A stretch of DNA of 64,000 bases from Armigeres subalbatus (GCF_024139115.2 NC_085140.1:431767240-431831239), one strand, 5' to 3'. Shown: positions 22,489-34,220, counted from the first letter of the stretch. Made by a program: numbers and translations. Notes: generated by a model not told the origin, from the sequence alone.

Positions 22489-22662
22489 GTCACAGAGCCC
22501 AAAGCTGTGCGTCCGAATATATCATTTGGTCGAACAAATCATGTGGGTGAAGTAGCCATACGCCCTATAGTGTTGTTCGGCCGAACAGACCAACATTGGA
22601 AACTGATAGTGAGCATATTCAACCAAAAACAGTCTTCTACAGCCAAAAAAACTAGCTTATTC
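22489..22662 (+). repeat. Direct repeat of about 180 bp (copy 2)
   Basis: Second copy of the unit at 21943-22124. It keeps GTGTTGTTCGGCCGAACAG where copy 1 has GTGTTGTTCGGCGGATCAG, so copy 2 looks closer to the ancestral GGCCGAAC motif. Confidence 0.85.
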
Positions 22663-22679
22663 AGCCTAAACTGTTTATT

Positions 22680-23390
22680 GGGTTGGCCGAAAAAGTAGTC
22701 TGGTGTAAAAGATCATTTAGCCGAAAATGTCGTAAGGACAAAATGCTCGTCTGGCAGGAAGGGCCATTTATCCGAACATTTTTGGGCCATTTTACAGGAG
22801 ACATTTTTGGCCATATGACCTATTTAGCAAATGACATTTCAACCGTTCGGCCAAACGCAATTTTCGGACAAATGAAACAACTTTTTCGGCCAAATTATCA
22901 GTTTGATCGTATGACCACTTCGCCCGTATGTCACTTTCAGCCAAATGACATATTCGGCCAAATCGTTTTCAACCTTATAACCGTTTCGTCCAAATGGAAG
23001 TCGGCTAGATAATTCTTGCCTTAACATGTTATTTGGCCAAGTGGCATTTGAAAAAAAGCTTTCCACCGACTGACTTTCGTCAAACGACGAGATGAACCGA
23101 ATGGCCACAAACCCAATCAGGCCGACATTTTTGGCCGTATTTGGCAAATGACATTTTCTGCCAAATAACCCTTCCTGTCAAACTAACATTTCAGCCAAAT
23201 GAAATTTTCGATCACCGACCTATCGGCCAAACGATTTTTTTGTCCAAACAACCTGATAGGGCATACATCTTCTCCAGCCATATTACCAGTTCAGTCGTAC
23301 TGCCAAACCATTTTCAACAAAAAAAAAACAGTTTCGGCCAAATGTAGTTCGGCTAGATGGCTTTCGGCTTAACGTTCCTTCGTCTTTAAA
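22680..23390. repeat. Dispersed TTTGGCCGAA / CGGCCAAAT decamer block
   Basis: Irregularly spaced copies of CGGCCAAATGACATTT-like words every 15-30 bp, for example near 22850, 22890, 22940, 22960, 23030, 23160 and 23230. There is no fixed period and no coding content. The same word defines blocks at 39660, 40400, 52200, 54110 and 54890-56570. Confidence 0.75.
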
Positions 23391-23749
23391 AAAAATAGTG
23401 GAATTTCTGATGAATGGCCTATAGACTAAAAAGAACTTTCCGTAGAAATAAAAAAAAATCCATAAAAATTCCAAAACAAAAATCCAGTTGAAATTCCGTT
23501 GGAAACAGATTTCGTGAAACTTAAACATTTCACGAAGAAATTATGATAAAATTTGCGAAAAACTCTTCGCTGAAATTCTGAGCAATTTCCCATAAAAATT
23601 AAAAAAAAATCTGTAAAATTACGAAGAGATTCCTGTGAAACTCCCGAAAAAGTTTCTTAAGGAAATTCTGAACATTTTCCGATGAAACCCAAAGATTTTC
23701 GCGGCGGCGTGGGTCTGCGTGAACTGATTTCAAGCGTCAAAAATTATCC
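23391..23749. repeat. Degenerate AATTCCG-type remnants
   Basis: Loosely spaced AAATTCC, GAAATTCTG and AAATTCCG words suggest a decayed part of the 23/24-bp satellite. Not a gene. Confidence 0.45.
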
Positions 23750-24480
23750 GGAATTTCTTCGGAAGTTCCTCAACGAGTTTGTCGGGAAGTTCATCAAGAA
23801 ATTCTTCTGGACATTCGATCAGATATTCCCTCGGAAGTACCTTCATGAAGTTCCTCCAGGAATTCCTCAGCAGATTTTCAGGAATTCCTCCGGAAATTCG
23901 TCGAGGAATTTCTCCGAAAGTGCTTTCAACAATTTGTCTGAAAGTTCCGCCAGGAACACCTACATAAGTTCCTCCAGGAATTCCTTCGCAAGTTCCTCCG
24001 CGAATTCCTCCGCAAGTTCCTCCAGGAATTCCTTCGCAAGTTTCTACAGGAATTTCTCCGAAAGTTCATCCACGAATTTCTCCGCCAGTTTTCCAGGAAT
24101 TCCTCCGCAAGTTCCTCCAGGAAATCCTCCGGAAGTTCCTCAAGGAATACTTCCAAAAGTTTCTTCAGGAATTACTCCATAAGTTTTTCCAGGAATTCCT
24201 TCAAAAGTATCTCCAGGAATTTCTCCGGAAATTCATCCAGGAATTCATCCGGAAATTCGTCCAGGATTTTCTCCGGAAGTTCTTTCAAGAATTCCTCCGG
24301 AAGTTCCTCCAAGAACACCTCCATAAGTTCCTCCAGAAATTCCTCTAAAATTCCCTCCAGGAATTCCTCCGGAAGTTCCTCCAGGAATTCCTCAGGAAGT
24401 TCTTCCAGGAATTTCTACGGAAGCTTCACCAGGAATTCCTCCGAAAGTTTCTCCAAGAATTCATCGTGAATTACTCTGTA
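23750..24480. repeat. 24-bp minisatellite array, CTCCAGGAATTCC variant
   Basis: About 30 units of the same 24-bp family as 4430-9390, but with a TCCA linker: CTCCAGGAATTCCTCCG. Units are more divergent than in the large array (many TCCGCA, TTCGCA and TCCGAA cores). Confidence 0.88.
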
Positions 24481-25150
24481 GGTTCTTCCAGAGATTCTTG
24501 CTTTCTGGTTTTATTATGAATTCCGCAGGAAATTTTTCCACAAATTTCTCAAGAAGTTTCCTACTTGCTTTTCTTCAGCAGGTTCCGGCAATAACTATTC
24601 CGGACGTTTTTCCAGAAATTCTTCAGCAGGTTCCACCAGAAATTAGTTGGGAAGTTCCTCCAGACATTCTTCGGGAATTTTCTCCAGGATTTCCTCGGAA
24701 AGTTTCTTCAAGAATTCTTCCCTGTAATCTTGCAAAAGTTCAATCAAAATTACTCCGCAAATCGTCAGGAAGTGAATTGCTTCAATTTTTTTTCCAGGGG
24801 TTCCTATTGAAAGTTCTTCAGGAAGTTCGTCCGGAAGTTCCTCAGGTAATTCCTGCAGGATTTTTTTTTCGCAATTTCGTTAAGCAATTTCTCCATTTTT
24901 AAAATGTACCATGAAACAAAACCTACCGGATTTCTTGAAGAAGTTGCTGAAGAAATTTGGGGAAGTATTTCTGGTTGAAATCCTTCTTATAGAAATTTTA
25001 GGATAATTGGATGTGTGAGTTTTTGATGAAATTTCTGATTCATTTTCTAATGTACTTCCTGGAGGAACTTCCGAAAAAATCCGGAAAGAGTTGTTGAAGA
25101 AATTACTAGAGAAGTTCGTTAAGGAATTCCAGGTTCGAATATAAATAACT
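24481..25150. repeat. Decayed continuation of the 24-bp array
   Basis: Units such as TTCCTCAGGAAGTTCGTCCGG become rare, ending in A+T-rich sequence with isolated GGAATTCC words. Confidence 0.55.
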
Positions 25151-25457
25151 AGTTTGAATATAATAAATGAAATAATTTCGGGTGGATTTCCAGAAGATGT
25201 TCTCGAAGGAATTAATAAAATAATTTCTGTAGAAATTTCAAGAGGAATACTAAAAGTTCAAGTATTTTCAAAGGAAGTATATGAGAAATTAAAAAAGTAT
25301 TTGTGTTTCCAAATTATATCAATTGAAACTTTAAATGAAATTCTGCAATAATTTCAGACCAAATTATCAAAGACACCAATAAGACCGATAACAACAATTC
25401 AATGTCTGTAAAAAGCAGTCTCGTTGTGAAGGGAACATTATTCAAAAATTATTCAAC
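25151..25457. other. Unclassified A+T-rich sequence
   Basis: The 65-codon frame at 25154-25351 has an A+T-rich, repeat-like composition and no recognisable domain. Confidence 0.4.
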
Positions 25458-25459
25458 TA

Positions 25460-26002
25460 GGGTAAAGTGCCCAATAGTGGACCCCCAACCAATAGTGGAC
25501 CCTCCCGCCATTTTTGCATTATTACAGCACAATGTCAACATGTTGCTATGAAATTCTATCGGGAGAACCTACCTTACAGGCCTATGGTTTGATTACATGC
25601 ATTGGAAATGCTAGGGAAAGTAAAATTAGATGATGTTTTACAATTCTATAAAAATAAACACCAGAGTGTCCATTATAGGAATATTTTGGGGGTCCATAAT
25701 AGGAAGAAGAACGTCCTGAAACGGGACATGAAAATCAAATGAAGTGTCGACTATAGGGAAGCAATTTCTATTATGGACTCCCCTCAAGGGGTCTACTATA
25801 GGGCGAATTCAGTTAGATTTTAAAATGTTAATTTCAACGAATAACGTCGTGTATTTGGGTGTTTTATGTATGTATCGTGAAGAGGGGATACAGAGCTTGT
25901 TGTTAGATATGAAGCAGAATTAATATGTTGAAAATTTCTACTCCTTATGACAGGAAGAGCAAAATTTCGCTACTAGGGGGTCCACTATTGGGCATTTTAC
26001 CC
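25460..26002. mobile_element. TA-flanked non-autonomous DNA element, 543 bp
   Basis: Terminal inverted repeats begin GGGTAAAGTGCCCAATAGTG and end CACTATTGGGCATTTTACCC, about 27 bp with two differences. TA flanks both sides (25458-25459 and 26003-26004). Internal degenerate copies of the end motif occur (AATAGTGGACC, GTCCATAATAGG, CTACTATAGGG). There is no transposase frame. The TA duplication fits the Tc1/mariner superfamily. Confidence 0.85.
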
Positions 26003-26225
26003 TATATCACTATAAAATTTAACTTGAGTTTAATTCGGGAAATGAGACACAGTTTTAGAAATACACACCAAAAAATTATTAAAGTTACAGGTGACGTGAT
26101 TGAAAAAACTGACACAATAACGCAAGACGTAATATGAATTAAGATGTATTTCTCAGTCAATTTGGATACACACGAAAGTTTCAGCCCAATCGCCAGAGTT
26201 TCAATGAAAAACAAACTGAAAACTA

Positions 26226-26891
26226 CCGTGGCGCATCGAAATCCGTACACTTAAGCACCTTAGTATATGAAAAAGTAATTAGAAAATAGGAATCGAATAT
26301 AAATAAAACGTTTGTCATTGACACAGAAGCATGAAGGCATGTACTTTTGAAGTGTTTCACATTTACTCATTAAAAATTACGGAATACATGATAAACTAAT
26401 GAATTAAATCAACTACTCCTGACTCGAAATCCGTCCACCGTGAGCGGATTTCGAATCAAAGAATCAAAATCCGTACAGCTATTTTGTAGCTAAATATTTG
26501 AATTGAAGCAGTCTTATTGACTAAACTACCACTGTAAATAGTTCGATACGCACCTTGAGAAGCGATTCCTTCGATTTGTATTCCGCTTATCTTATGTAAT
26601 GATTCGCAATTAGCAATTAAAACACAGTTACTTTTGTTGCAATTATGCTCTACACGAAAACAAAATGGCGGCAAAAACTTCGCGTTCGGTGGGTGGCGAT
26701 TTGTTTTTTATTTTTGTTGTTTATATTTCGTAGCCTTGTTTCCATTTTTATGCCCTAAAAGCTTACTGCCAAGTATCTGCACAGGATTAGATCAATTATG
26801 TCTATATTAATTACCTTTAACTCCCATTAATTTATTGTTATCTCATGAGGTGGAAGGATTTCGGTGCTGTACGGATTTCGGTCCCGCACGG
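26226..26891. mobile_element. TA-flanked non-autonomous DNA element, 666 bp
   Basis: The left end CCGTGGCGCATCGAAATCCG and right end CGGATTTCGGTCCCGCACGG are inverted repeats with a few differences, flanked by TA at 26224-26225 and 26892-26893. CGAAATCCGTAC/CCAC motifs recur inside (26427, 26467, 26870). No coding frame. Confidence 0.75.
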
Positions 26892-27001
26892 TACATCCAT
26901 CGAACCCAAAGCTCAGTAACCGGTGCGATGAACGTATGAAATGACAATACACGCACCCAACACCCAAGCAGCCGACGGGTTGATGCAATGAACATAGCGT
27001 A
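26892..27001. other. Spacer between two related TA-flanked elements
   Basis: About 110 bp between two elements that share CGAA-TCCG end motifs. Nothing recognised. Confidence 0.4.
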
Positions 27002-28583
27002 CCGTTTTGACTCGAAGTCCGGACACCTAAGCACTGCTGAATTTTTAGTTCAATATTTCAAACGGAATAAGTACTTGACACTGGGTGACCTGGGTGACAC
27101 ACCATGTCAAGATTAACTTATCAAATTTGCTGTACTGTACTGAAAATGACATTTTGTATGCACGAAATAACTAATATAATCGAAAACATTGAACATCGCT
27201 TGCTTCGAAATCCGGACACAGTATAAGGGATGCTTCAAATACCGGACAATTTTGCTTCGAATTTCCGGACACTTCGAGTTTGGCTATATTGATTCTCAAA
27301 TAGCCAATTTAATCCGTTCAAAGACAACTAGGATATAGCATTCATATTTCTCGATTAATATAAATCCGTAAGGTAAGGTTTCTATACACATTTGTATGGA
27401 AATCTGGCATCCCCCGGTTGTGTGTACCATCCGAAGTTTCTGCTCCGAGATTGACCAGGACTACCAAAAAACAGCATTAGAAACCAAGCAGGAGCATTTA
27501 ACTGCAATATACAACATTCGGAATCTAATAATTTCATACAATCTCCCCCTCTCCCTTTTCAAGGTAGAACGCTTTTTTGACATTTGACGTGTCTGTGGGT
27601 AATGAAATATTTTCTTCAATACTACCACTCAAATTTAACTAGGGTAAGCTGCAATTAGTGGTATTTATGTGTCTTTTGAAAACCGTCTCAGTTTCTTTTT
27701 AGAAATCAAGGATTGCAAGGAGCAATTGAAATAATGAATTCATGCGGATTGATAAATCCGGGCGTGTCCGAGAAATGTTGAGTTTTTTTTATTTTACGGG
27801 AGTCGTTCACAACGTGTCTTTTTATAGAATTCTGTTAAAAAGCTAGTTTCACGAACTTGTTTTTTTTCTACAAAAAATGTGAATGGTGAAAAAAATACAT
27901 TTGAAGACAACCTTTTACTAGAAACTGGAGGCAAGTTTTGCTACTTGTGTACGATTAATAAAGTGATATTATTTACAATATGTGTATAAGTATATATCGA
28001 GCTGAGAGCAGGCAATGTTCGTTTTGGAGTGTAGCAACTGAAATCTAATGAAATTGTTACTATGATTGATCATTACGAACCATTTGATTTCAATTAACTT
28101 AACTGATAAACAGTTATTTAACATCTTCTCAGCATGTCCGGAAATCGAAGCAATTGTAAAAACTTGCCTCGAAGTCCGGACATACAGAAAATGTAATAAA
28201 AATTATAAAGCTATGAATTCCCAAGCAATTACTCTAATTCATGGCAAAGAGTGCTATCATACTATGTTAATGAATTACCAAAACCCCTTGCAAATGATAG
28301 AATATAGAAAATATGAGCTTAGTTTTTCTAATGTTGAGACTTAAGCTGCATTCTAAGAAAAACGAAATTCACCGTTTATTATGACATGCTTTCAACTTTT
28401 ACCTCTAATTTTCAAGTTTTTATCACAGATCACGGAATACTTACATTTGTTAAAATGGTTTCAAGTCTAAGAATCGTTCCCTGCATTAATAACCCAAGAA
28501 ATACTTGTTGAGATGGTGAATAAAGTCAAATAACAATTGAAGTGTCCGGCTTTCGAAGCGTCCGGCAATTCGAAGCAAAACGG
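27002..28583. mobile_element. TA-flanked non-autonomous DNA element, 1.58 kb
   Basis: The left end CCGTTTTGACTCGAAGTCCG and right end CGAATTGC-type repeat finishing GAAGCAAAACGG are inverted relative to each other, with TA at 27000-27001 and 28584-28585. CGAAxTCCGGACA motifs recur near both ends (27015, 27210, 27240, 27260, 28170, 28545). A stray GGGTAAGCTGC word near 27641 resembles ends of other families. The frame at 28066-28344 has no recognisable transposase motif. Confidence 0.7.
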
Positions 28584-28634
28584 TACGCGGAAGAATGTAA
28601 AACTTGTTTCGCTTTGATCTCTGTTTACTCATGA

Positions 28635-28706
28635 AGCGGTGATGGCTGGGTGGCAACGTGAGGGGCGCTCAGGCAGCGAACCAATGTTCGATTCCCGTCT
28701 GGTACT
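28635..28706 (+). repeat. tRNA-like fragment
   Basis: TGGCTGGGTGG resembles an A box and, about 40 bases on, GTTCGATTCCC is a good B box. No anticodon arm is convincing. Likely a tRNA-derived SINE head or tRNA pseudogene. Confidence 0.4.
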
Positions 28707-29125
28707 TTATCATTTTTATTTCAATAATACAGCCGTGTAAATTTAAAAGTGGACCTAGTTTTTTCACATTTATCATAACGCAATTGCGCATCAATAATGA
28801 TGCTCGTGGGTGTCGGTCTCGAAGCATCTAAAATTACATGGCTTTTTCGAAGTGTGTATGTAAGTGTTTGCCCGATCTTACTTGTATAGCAAAATCAGCT
28901 CAGTGCTAGTTACAGTTGTGGGTAGGTCGCCAATACCTCTGGAGCTCTCATAGATTTTTCTTTGAAGTTCTAAAGAATTTCTGGTAAAATTTTTTAAAGA
29001 ATTTCTTGAGAATACTTCTTTTTTGCGGATATTTCGGAGCGCTAGAGTTGTGAGTTGTGAAAAAATCTGTTTTTGGTGTAGATTGTCATTAGGGTGGCCC
29101 TTTTGTGGCAAATTTAGTATTTTTT
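28707..29125. other. Unclassified sequence
   Basis: No gene seen. It ends with TAGGGTGGCCCTTTTGTGGC near 29092, a phrase also found inverted near 34605, suggesting an old element end. Confidence 0.4.
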
Positions 29126-29567
29126 GCCTTTCTCGTAGTATTTCTAAGTATCTAGTAGTCTCTAAGTATACGTAAAGGCTATATGTTCGCTCCAAAAATG
29201 TGTGTGTGTGTATGTGCGCACCAAAAGAGCAAACAGTTTAGCTCAATTTTTTTACACTTACCCTCAACCAATTTACTCGCATTTACTTGCATTCGATGCA
29301 GTATACTGCCCCATTGTTTCCTATTGAAAATTGACCGGATCGGACTATGGGCTTGTAAGTTAAGGCCAAAATACTTTTTTCTCATAAAAAAACGCATAAG
29401 AAAGTCTAGCTCACTTTTAATGCACTTACCCTAAACGGATTCCCTCGCAACAGGTTGCATTCGACGCAGAATCTTGTCTCATTATTTCTTATTGAAAATT
29501 GGCTCAATTGGACAATGGGCTCAGAAATAATGCCCAAAATACTATTTTTTTACCGCACGAGAAAGGC
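29126..29567. mobile_element. Non-autonomous element with GCCTTTCTCGT ends
   Basis: Ends GCCTTTCTCGT and ACGAGAAAGGC are exact inverted repeats. Inside are two diverged direct copies of about 180 bp (about 29205-29380 and 29395-29555), each with ACTTACCCT, TTGCATTCGA, TATTGAAAATTG and GGGCT landmarks. A short GT run lies near 29198. No coding frame. Confidence 0.6.
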
Positions 29568-29684
29568 ATCATCACCGCTAGGTGGATTAATCTGGGTTTT
29601 TAATGAAGGATCGTACTATTCTACAAAGTTGTGAAGAATTTAATTCTAAGCCTTTTTGCTAAAAAATATCGAATTTATCTCGTA

Positions 29685-29890
29685 CTAGGTGAACCGGCCC
29701 GATCTTGCTCGTGACTTTATTATACAACTGTTAATCCGGGAGACGAGCCAGCCCACAATGGTTCGAGAGCAGCCAAAACCTCAAAAATCGAAATTCGTGT
29801 TTCCGTCAGACTCTCATTTTATAGAATACTTACGTGATTCAAATTCAAAATTTGAAGTAGTTCTGTTGAGTTTTGACTTTGTTACATCAT
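29685..29890 (-). mobile_element. Possible Helitron 3-prime end, minus strand
   Basis: On the minus strand the sequence reaches GGGCCGGTTCAC then CTAG (29688-29685) followed by T, parallel to the end at 20031. The 5-prime extent is unknown and the given right edge is nominal. Confidence 0.4.
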
Positions 29891-29896
29891 TTTGAA

Positions 29897-31033
29897 TCTT
29901 CTTCTTCTTATATATAAAAATCAATCTATGTATGTATGTTCGCTAACTACTTCTGAACCACTTGGCCGAATTCAACCAAATTTGGTACACACGTTCTCTA
30001 TCCTCAGGGGAAGTTGACAAAGGGGGTGGGAGGGTCATTTAGAAAAGGGGGAGGGGTTTTGTTTAGAAAACGAACAATTATGTGTAACTTGCATCTCCTA
30101 GGGCCGATTTCAATCAAATTTTGTACACATATTCAATATAAGGAGACAACCATATGAGAGTGTAATCTTTGAAAGGGGAGGGGTCTGAGGAGGGGTATGG
30201 TACAGAAAAAGGGTAATTCAGGAGTAAATTCTGAACCCCTGCACCGATTTCAACCAAATTTGATACAAACATTCTCTACCCTAAACAAAAGATAACAAAG
30301 CAGGTGGGGCGGTCATTGTAAAAAAGGGAGGTATGGGGAGGGGTTGTCTTTATAAAACGAGCAATTCAGTGTAACTCCCAACCCCAGTACCCATATCAAC
30401 CAAATTTTGTACACATATTCACTAAGAGTAGTCGATCATATGGAAGTGTAATTTGGTAAAGAGGGAGGGGGCTGGGGAGGGGTATTGTTCAGAAAACAAG
30501 CAATTCAGTGTATCTTTTGAACCCTGGACCGATTTGAACCAAATTTGGTACACACATTCTCTATCCTAAGGAGAAAATAACAAAGGGTGGTATGATCATT
30601 GGGAAAAAGGGATGGTAAGGGGGAAGGGTTGTATTTAGAAAAAGAGCAATTCAGTGTAACACCTAACTCCCAGGACCGATTTCAACCAAAATTGGTGTAC
30701 ACATTTTCTATCCCAAGGAGAAGATAACAAAGGAGGTGGAGGGTCATTGGGGAAAAAGGGAAGTTATGGGGGAAGGGGTTGTCTTTAAAAAAAATGAGCA
30801 ATTCAGTGTAACTCCCAGGATAAATTACAACCAGATTTGGTACACTTATTCTCTATTTTTGGAAGATGTTTATTGAAAAGGTAGAAGGGCCAAACAAATA
30901 TATAAAAATAGATTGATACAAAGGAACAATTCTATGAGCGGTAGATCTACCTCTGTGGGTTTTGTGCTACAGCATTGGACATTTTAATTGAATAATTTAC
31001 TTTTCAGTCCCTAGCAAAGCCGAATACATATAG
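29897..31033 (+). mobile_element. Helitron-like element 1 with internal tandem repeats
   Basis: Starts TCTTCTTCTTATATATAAAA right after an A (29896) and ends near 31033 with a degenerate CTAGCAAAGCCGAATACATATAG, then T. The body holds seven diverged units (start points about 29971, 30109, 30249, 30395, 30534, 30681 and 30835) around CAACCAAATTTGGTACACA. There is no Rep/helicase coding, so it is non-autonomous. Confidence 0.65.
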
Positions 31034-31042
31034 TTATTATTA

Positions 31043-31737
31043 TCTATATATCTCGGATACTTATTCAACGTATGTGACGTATGTGATTTTGTAAACAAAA
31101 ATTTAAACGTTGATTTCTGCAATCTGATAGCACTCCCACGCAAACCATCGCCACATACAGGTAGGGGGAGGTTTCGGCTACATGTTCGTTGTGTTGGTTT
31201 GCGTAGGAGTGCCATCATATTTGACAAATCGACGTATGCATCTTTGTTTACAAAATCACATACGTCCTTTTGAATAAGTACCCGAGATATATAAAACTCA
31301 ATGTTTGTATGTTTGTGTGTATGCTCCAGCCTAACTTCTGAACCCATTATTGTATTGTTTAGTTATCGATCAATTTAACCATTTATCGAAATTATGGTTG
31401 CCCAGTGACAAGCAATGATTAATGTGTTTCCTTCTGGATGGTGAATGTGATCCCTTCTTTAAAAATAGACGTTTGCCCGGAATAAGGCATCGGTGGATGT
31501 TTTTCCTTCTTTAGAAATAAACGTTTGCCCGGAATATGGCGATTATGGGTTTGCTCCCTTCTTCAAAACCAGTCAATGTTTTCAAATGAAATCTGCCTTC
31601 TTCTGATCAAATGATGAAGTATCGATAAGAAAACGCAATTATCCTGTTGACCAATTGGTTTATTCATTTTCCGATTGTGAAAAAAAAACTGCGAATCAAA
31701 CTGGCAATTCCGAGCAAGGCCGGGTACATAAAGCTAG
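31043..31737 (+). mobile_element. Helitron-like element 2, interrupted by a palindromic MITE
   Basis: Begins TCTATATAT after A (31042) and resumes at about 31294 with AAACTCAATGTTTGTATG. It ends CCGAGCAAGGCCGGGTACAT...CTAG at 31734-31737, followed by T. The start and end match Helitron termini. CTTCTTTAAAAATAGACGTTTGCCCGGAAT is duplicated in degenerate form near 31453 and 31508. No coding capacity. Confidence 0.65.
31045..31293. mobile_element. Palindromic MITE nested in Helitron-like element 2
   Basis: The arms are near-complementary over about 100 bp each: TATATATCTCGGATACTTAT on the left, ATAAGTACCCGAGATATATA on the right. Inner blocks TTTTGTAAACAAA and CACTCC-ACGCAAACC also pair. The unpaired centre is about 31145-31190. 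No coding capacity. Confidence 0.8.
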
Positions 31738-31738
31738 T

Positions 31739-33289
31739 TGAACATAAATGTAGATTTTCGAATAAAAACGCTGTTTGACAAGGTGTTTTGATCAGCATCG
31801 TACGGCTTCAGTTACATCGCTAACCCCAATATTATTTCAAGGCTGCATTGTCGGGACCTTAAATAATATGTCTATGTCAAATATTGGTGACAGAACTCAA
31901 TTTTAGTTAACTTTTAATACAAAATTAGTTTAAATACTCACAATTTTTAGATTGAACTGCTCCAAAAGTATAGGCGCCGTTGAGTGCCCGTAATAATTCT
32001 ATGCTCATTACAAAACTTAAAGCAATAGGTTTCTATTCATCACTATTTTGTTTTGCGAAAAGTTGCGATAAGCTGTTTTTTTAAACGTTTTAGTTTGAAA
32101 TGTGCATAGTATTTTTGATCTGTTTCTAACTGAAACCTTACAAATGCGTATTTTTTGTTCACAAGAACCTTAAAAATGCACTTTTTTAAATTATTAGATT
32201 GAAGCTGAAACGTTCGATATAATTATTTAATATTTAAAACATGTAATTAAAGCATTAAATGAAGCTGAAAAATGAAATAATCTCGTAGCATAATTATTCA
32301 ATGACGTAATCATTTATTATATTTATTTGAATATTTTTATTGCTGTTTTAAGGGAAATAATTGGATAGTTTTCTTCCCAAGCGACTAGAAGATATCACAC
32401 ACAAGGTTTCTTATTTTCAAAACTTTCTTCAAGGAAGGAAAAGGAAAAGCCTGTTGCAAGTCAAGATTATGAAGAATACAAATGTAAGTATACAGTTGTA
32501 ATAAAAGTTGTTCGTTTGTCATTCAAATTAATTGATTATTTCCAAATACAACTTTTTTCAAAAATATTCCATAATTGTGGATGTTCCTAATAAAATTATT
32601 TGCCTTAGCACAAGCACAGCCAGTATTTAGCAAGCAAGTCTTTTGATACGCACATTATTTATAGCTTTTTTCACTTTTCAAAAGACGAGTTTGTACTATC
32701 CCATTTAACCCCACCACTTAGGTCAAGTAAGAAAACCAATAACGGCCTTTCTGTTGAAGTCGAAATACATAACTGTGAAGTAGCAATCAGGTAATGGAAT
32801 TAAATGGAATAGTATTAACTAGTTTTATGGCAAGTGAGATCATCTTTGTTGCGAAACAATCTGTTTTCAAAATCCGAATTTAGCAGTAAAATGAAAGTAT
32901 TTACTATTCACAGAGATGCCTAAAACGGCTGTATATTGCCAAAGTAGTGCTTCCAACACTCACGTTCAAGTCTGTATGTGGCAAAAACCATCAAAATACC
33001 ATAATACAAACATAAGGGATATTTTTAGGGACATTTTGAGGTTTTGGCCAACCTTTGTTCTGGAGCGAACCACTGTGCAGCCTAGGGCTGAAAGTCTCCT
33101 TAATAAAGATACAAAAAAAACTTTTAATCGTTAGTTTGATTGGAGCGTGGCACTCTAGATCGATTTCAATTCGAGCGGATAAACTTCTTCAGAACTCATG
33201 AAACCTTGTATTTTTTTATTTTTTAACTTTCCCCATAAAATGCATCGACTTTTTGTACATGTAAACACAGCAGATCCTAAGACGAATCG
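31739..33289. other. Unclassified A+T-rich sequence
   Basis: No gene or element end recognised. Part may belong to the body of the minus-strand Helitron whose 5-prime end lies at 33386. Confidence 0.4.
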
Positions 33290-33386
33290 ATTAGTGCGGT
33301 AATCTTGCAAATCGGTTCACCCGTTCGTGAGTTATATTGCCTCAAACGAAATGCAAACTCATTTTTATATATAAAAGAAAGAAAGA
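33290..33386 (-). mobile_element. Helitron-like 5-prime end, minus strand
   Basis: Read on the minus strand from 33386: TC, TTTCTTTCTTTTATATAT, AAAAATGAG, then GAACGGGTGAACCGATTTG. The start sequence parallels the element at 29897 and the TC follows an A. The 3-prime end was not located. Confidence 0.55.
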
Positions 33387-33419
33387 TAGGTAATATATGA
33401 CAAAATTACTAAATTGATA

Positions 33420-34220
33420 GGGTGGTTCCAACAATTTTTAGCTTCTACTTTTTTCAATTCAAATTATTTTTAAACACTGTCGTAGCATCGCTTTACGTTG
33501 TCGTTGCTAGCTTCATTTGAAAGCTTTTTTTTTATAAAATTGTTATTTTTGTGATCATTCTACTGCGGTTAGTAGCAAATATTAGCAAAACATTCAATCA
33601 TATTTTGAAACTATACATTCAGGCCCATCAAATCCATGATATCTCATTTGTCCATCTTTGTCCACTTTTGTTTGATGACCGTATTAATTTTTGTATGAAA
33701 AACTCCACAACTCCTTGCATAACACATCTACTACCCCTCGGATTTTTGCAACACTTGGTAGAATCGTTCCTTTCTTAAAATAAATAAAACCGTGTAATTA
33801 TTTTGCCATTGTTATGACCTAGATAAATATAGAATGATCGAAAAAATCCTTACGAAATAAAGTGTTACGAGCGCTACTTTAGTGGAGAAAAAACGAACGC
33901 ATCGAATTTTATTTCATATGGCTAAATGATTTTCGAAATTTCTAAGTGAGGGTCTTTCACGACTCCTTGCTTATTTTTTTTTTAATTATTCTTTTCATTT
34001 TACATAATATATGAAAACGTTAGAGATGTTGGACAACCTGTTCCAAAGATACATTTCATTCAAATATAAAGTATCCGATTCATCATACATCATGGAGTAT
34101 CCATGAATCTCAATAAACATTGAAAATCAGTCCAGTTGTTCAAAATTTATCATTGAAAAAAAAAGTAATTTTTCAAAAACGTTGATTTTTTCGGCCACCC
34201 TATATCGAAATTGGTCACCC
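33420..34220. mobile_element. Possible TA-flanked element with GGGTGGTT/GGTCACCC ends
   Basis: GGGTGGTTCC after TA (33418-33419) and TTGGTCACCC before TA (34221-34222) are short imperfect inverted ends. The inverted match is only about 10 bp, so the boundaries are tentative. Short A+T-rich frames inside are not genes. Confidence 0.35.

Noticed and set aside
29196..29220. GT microsatellite as an independent feature
   Set aside because: Only a handful of GT steps interrupted by A and C, lying inside a larger inverted-repeat element.
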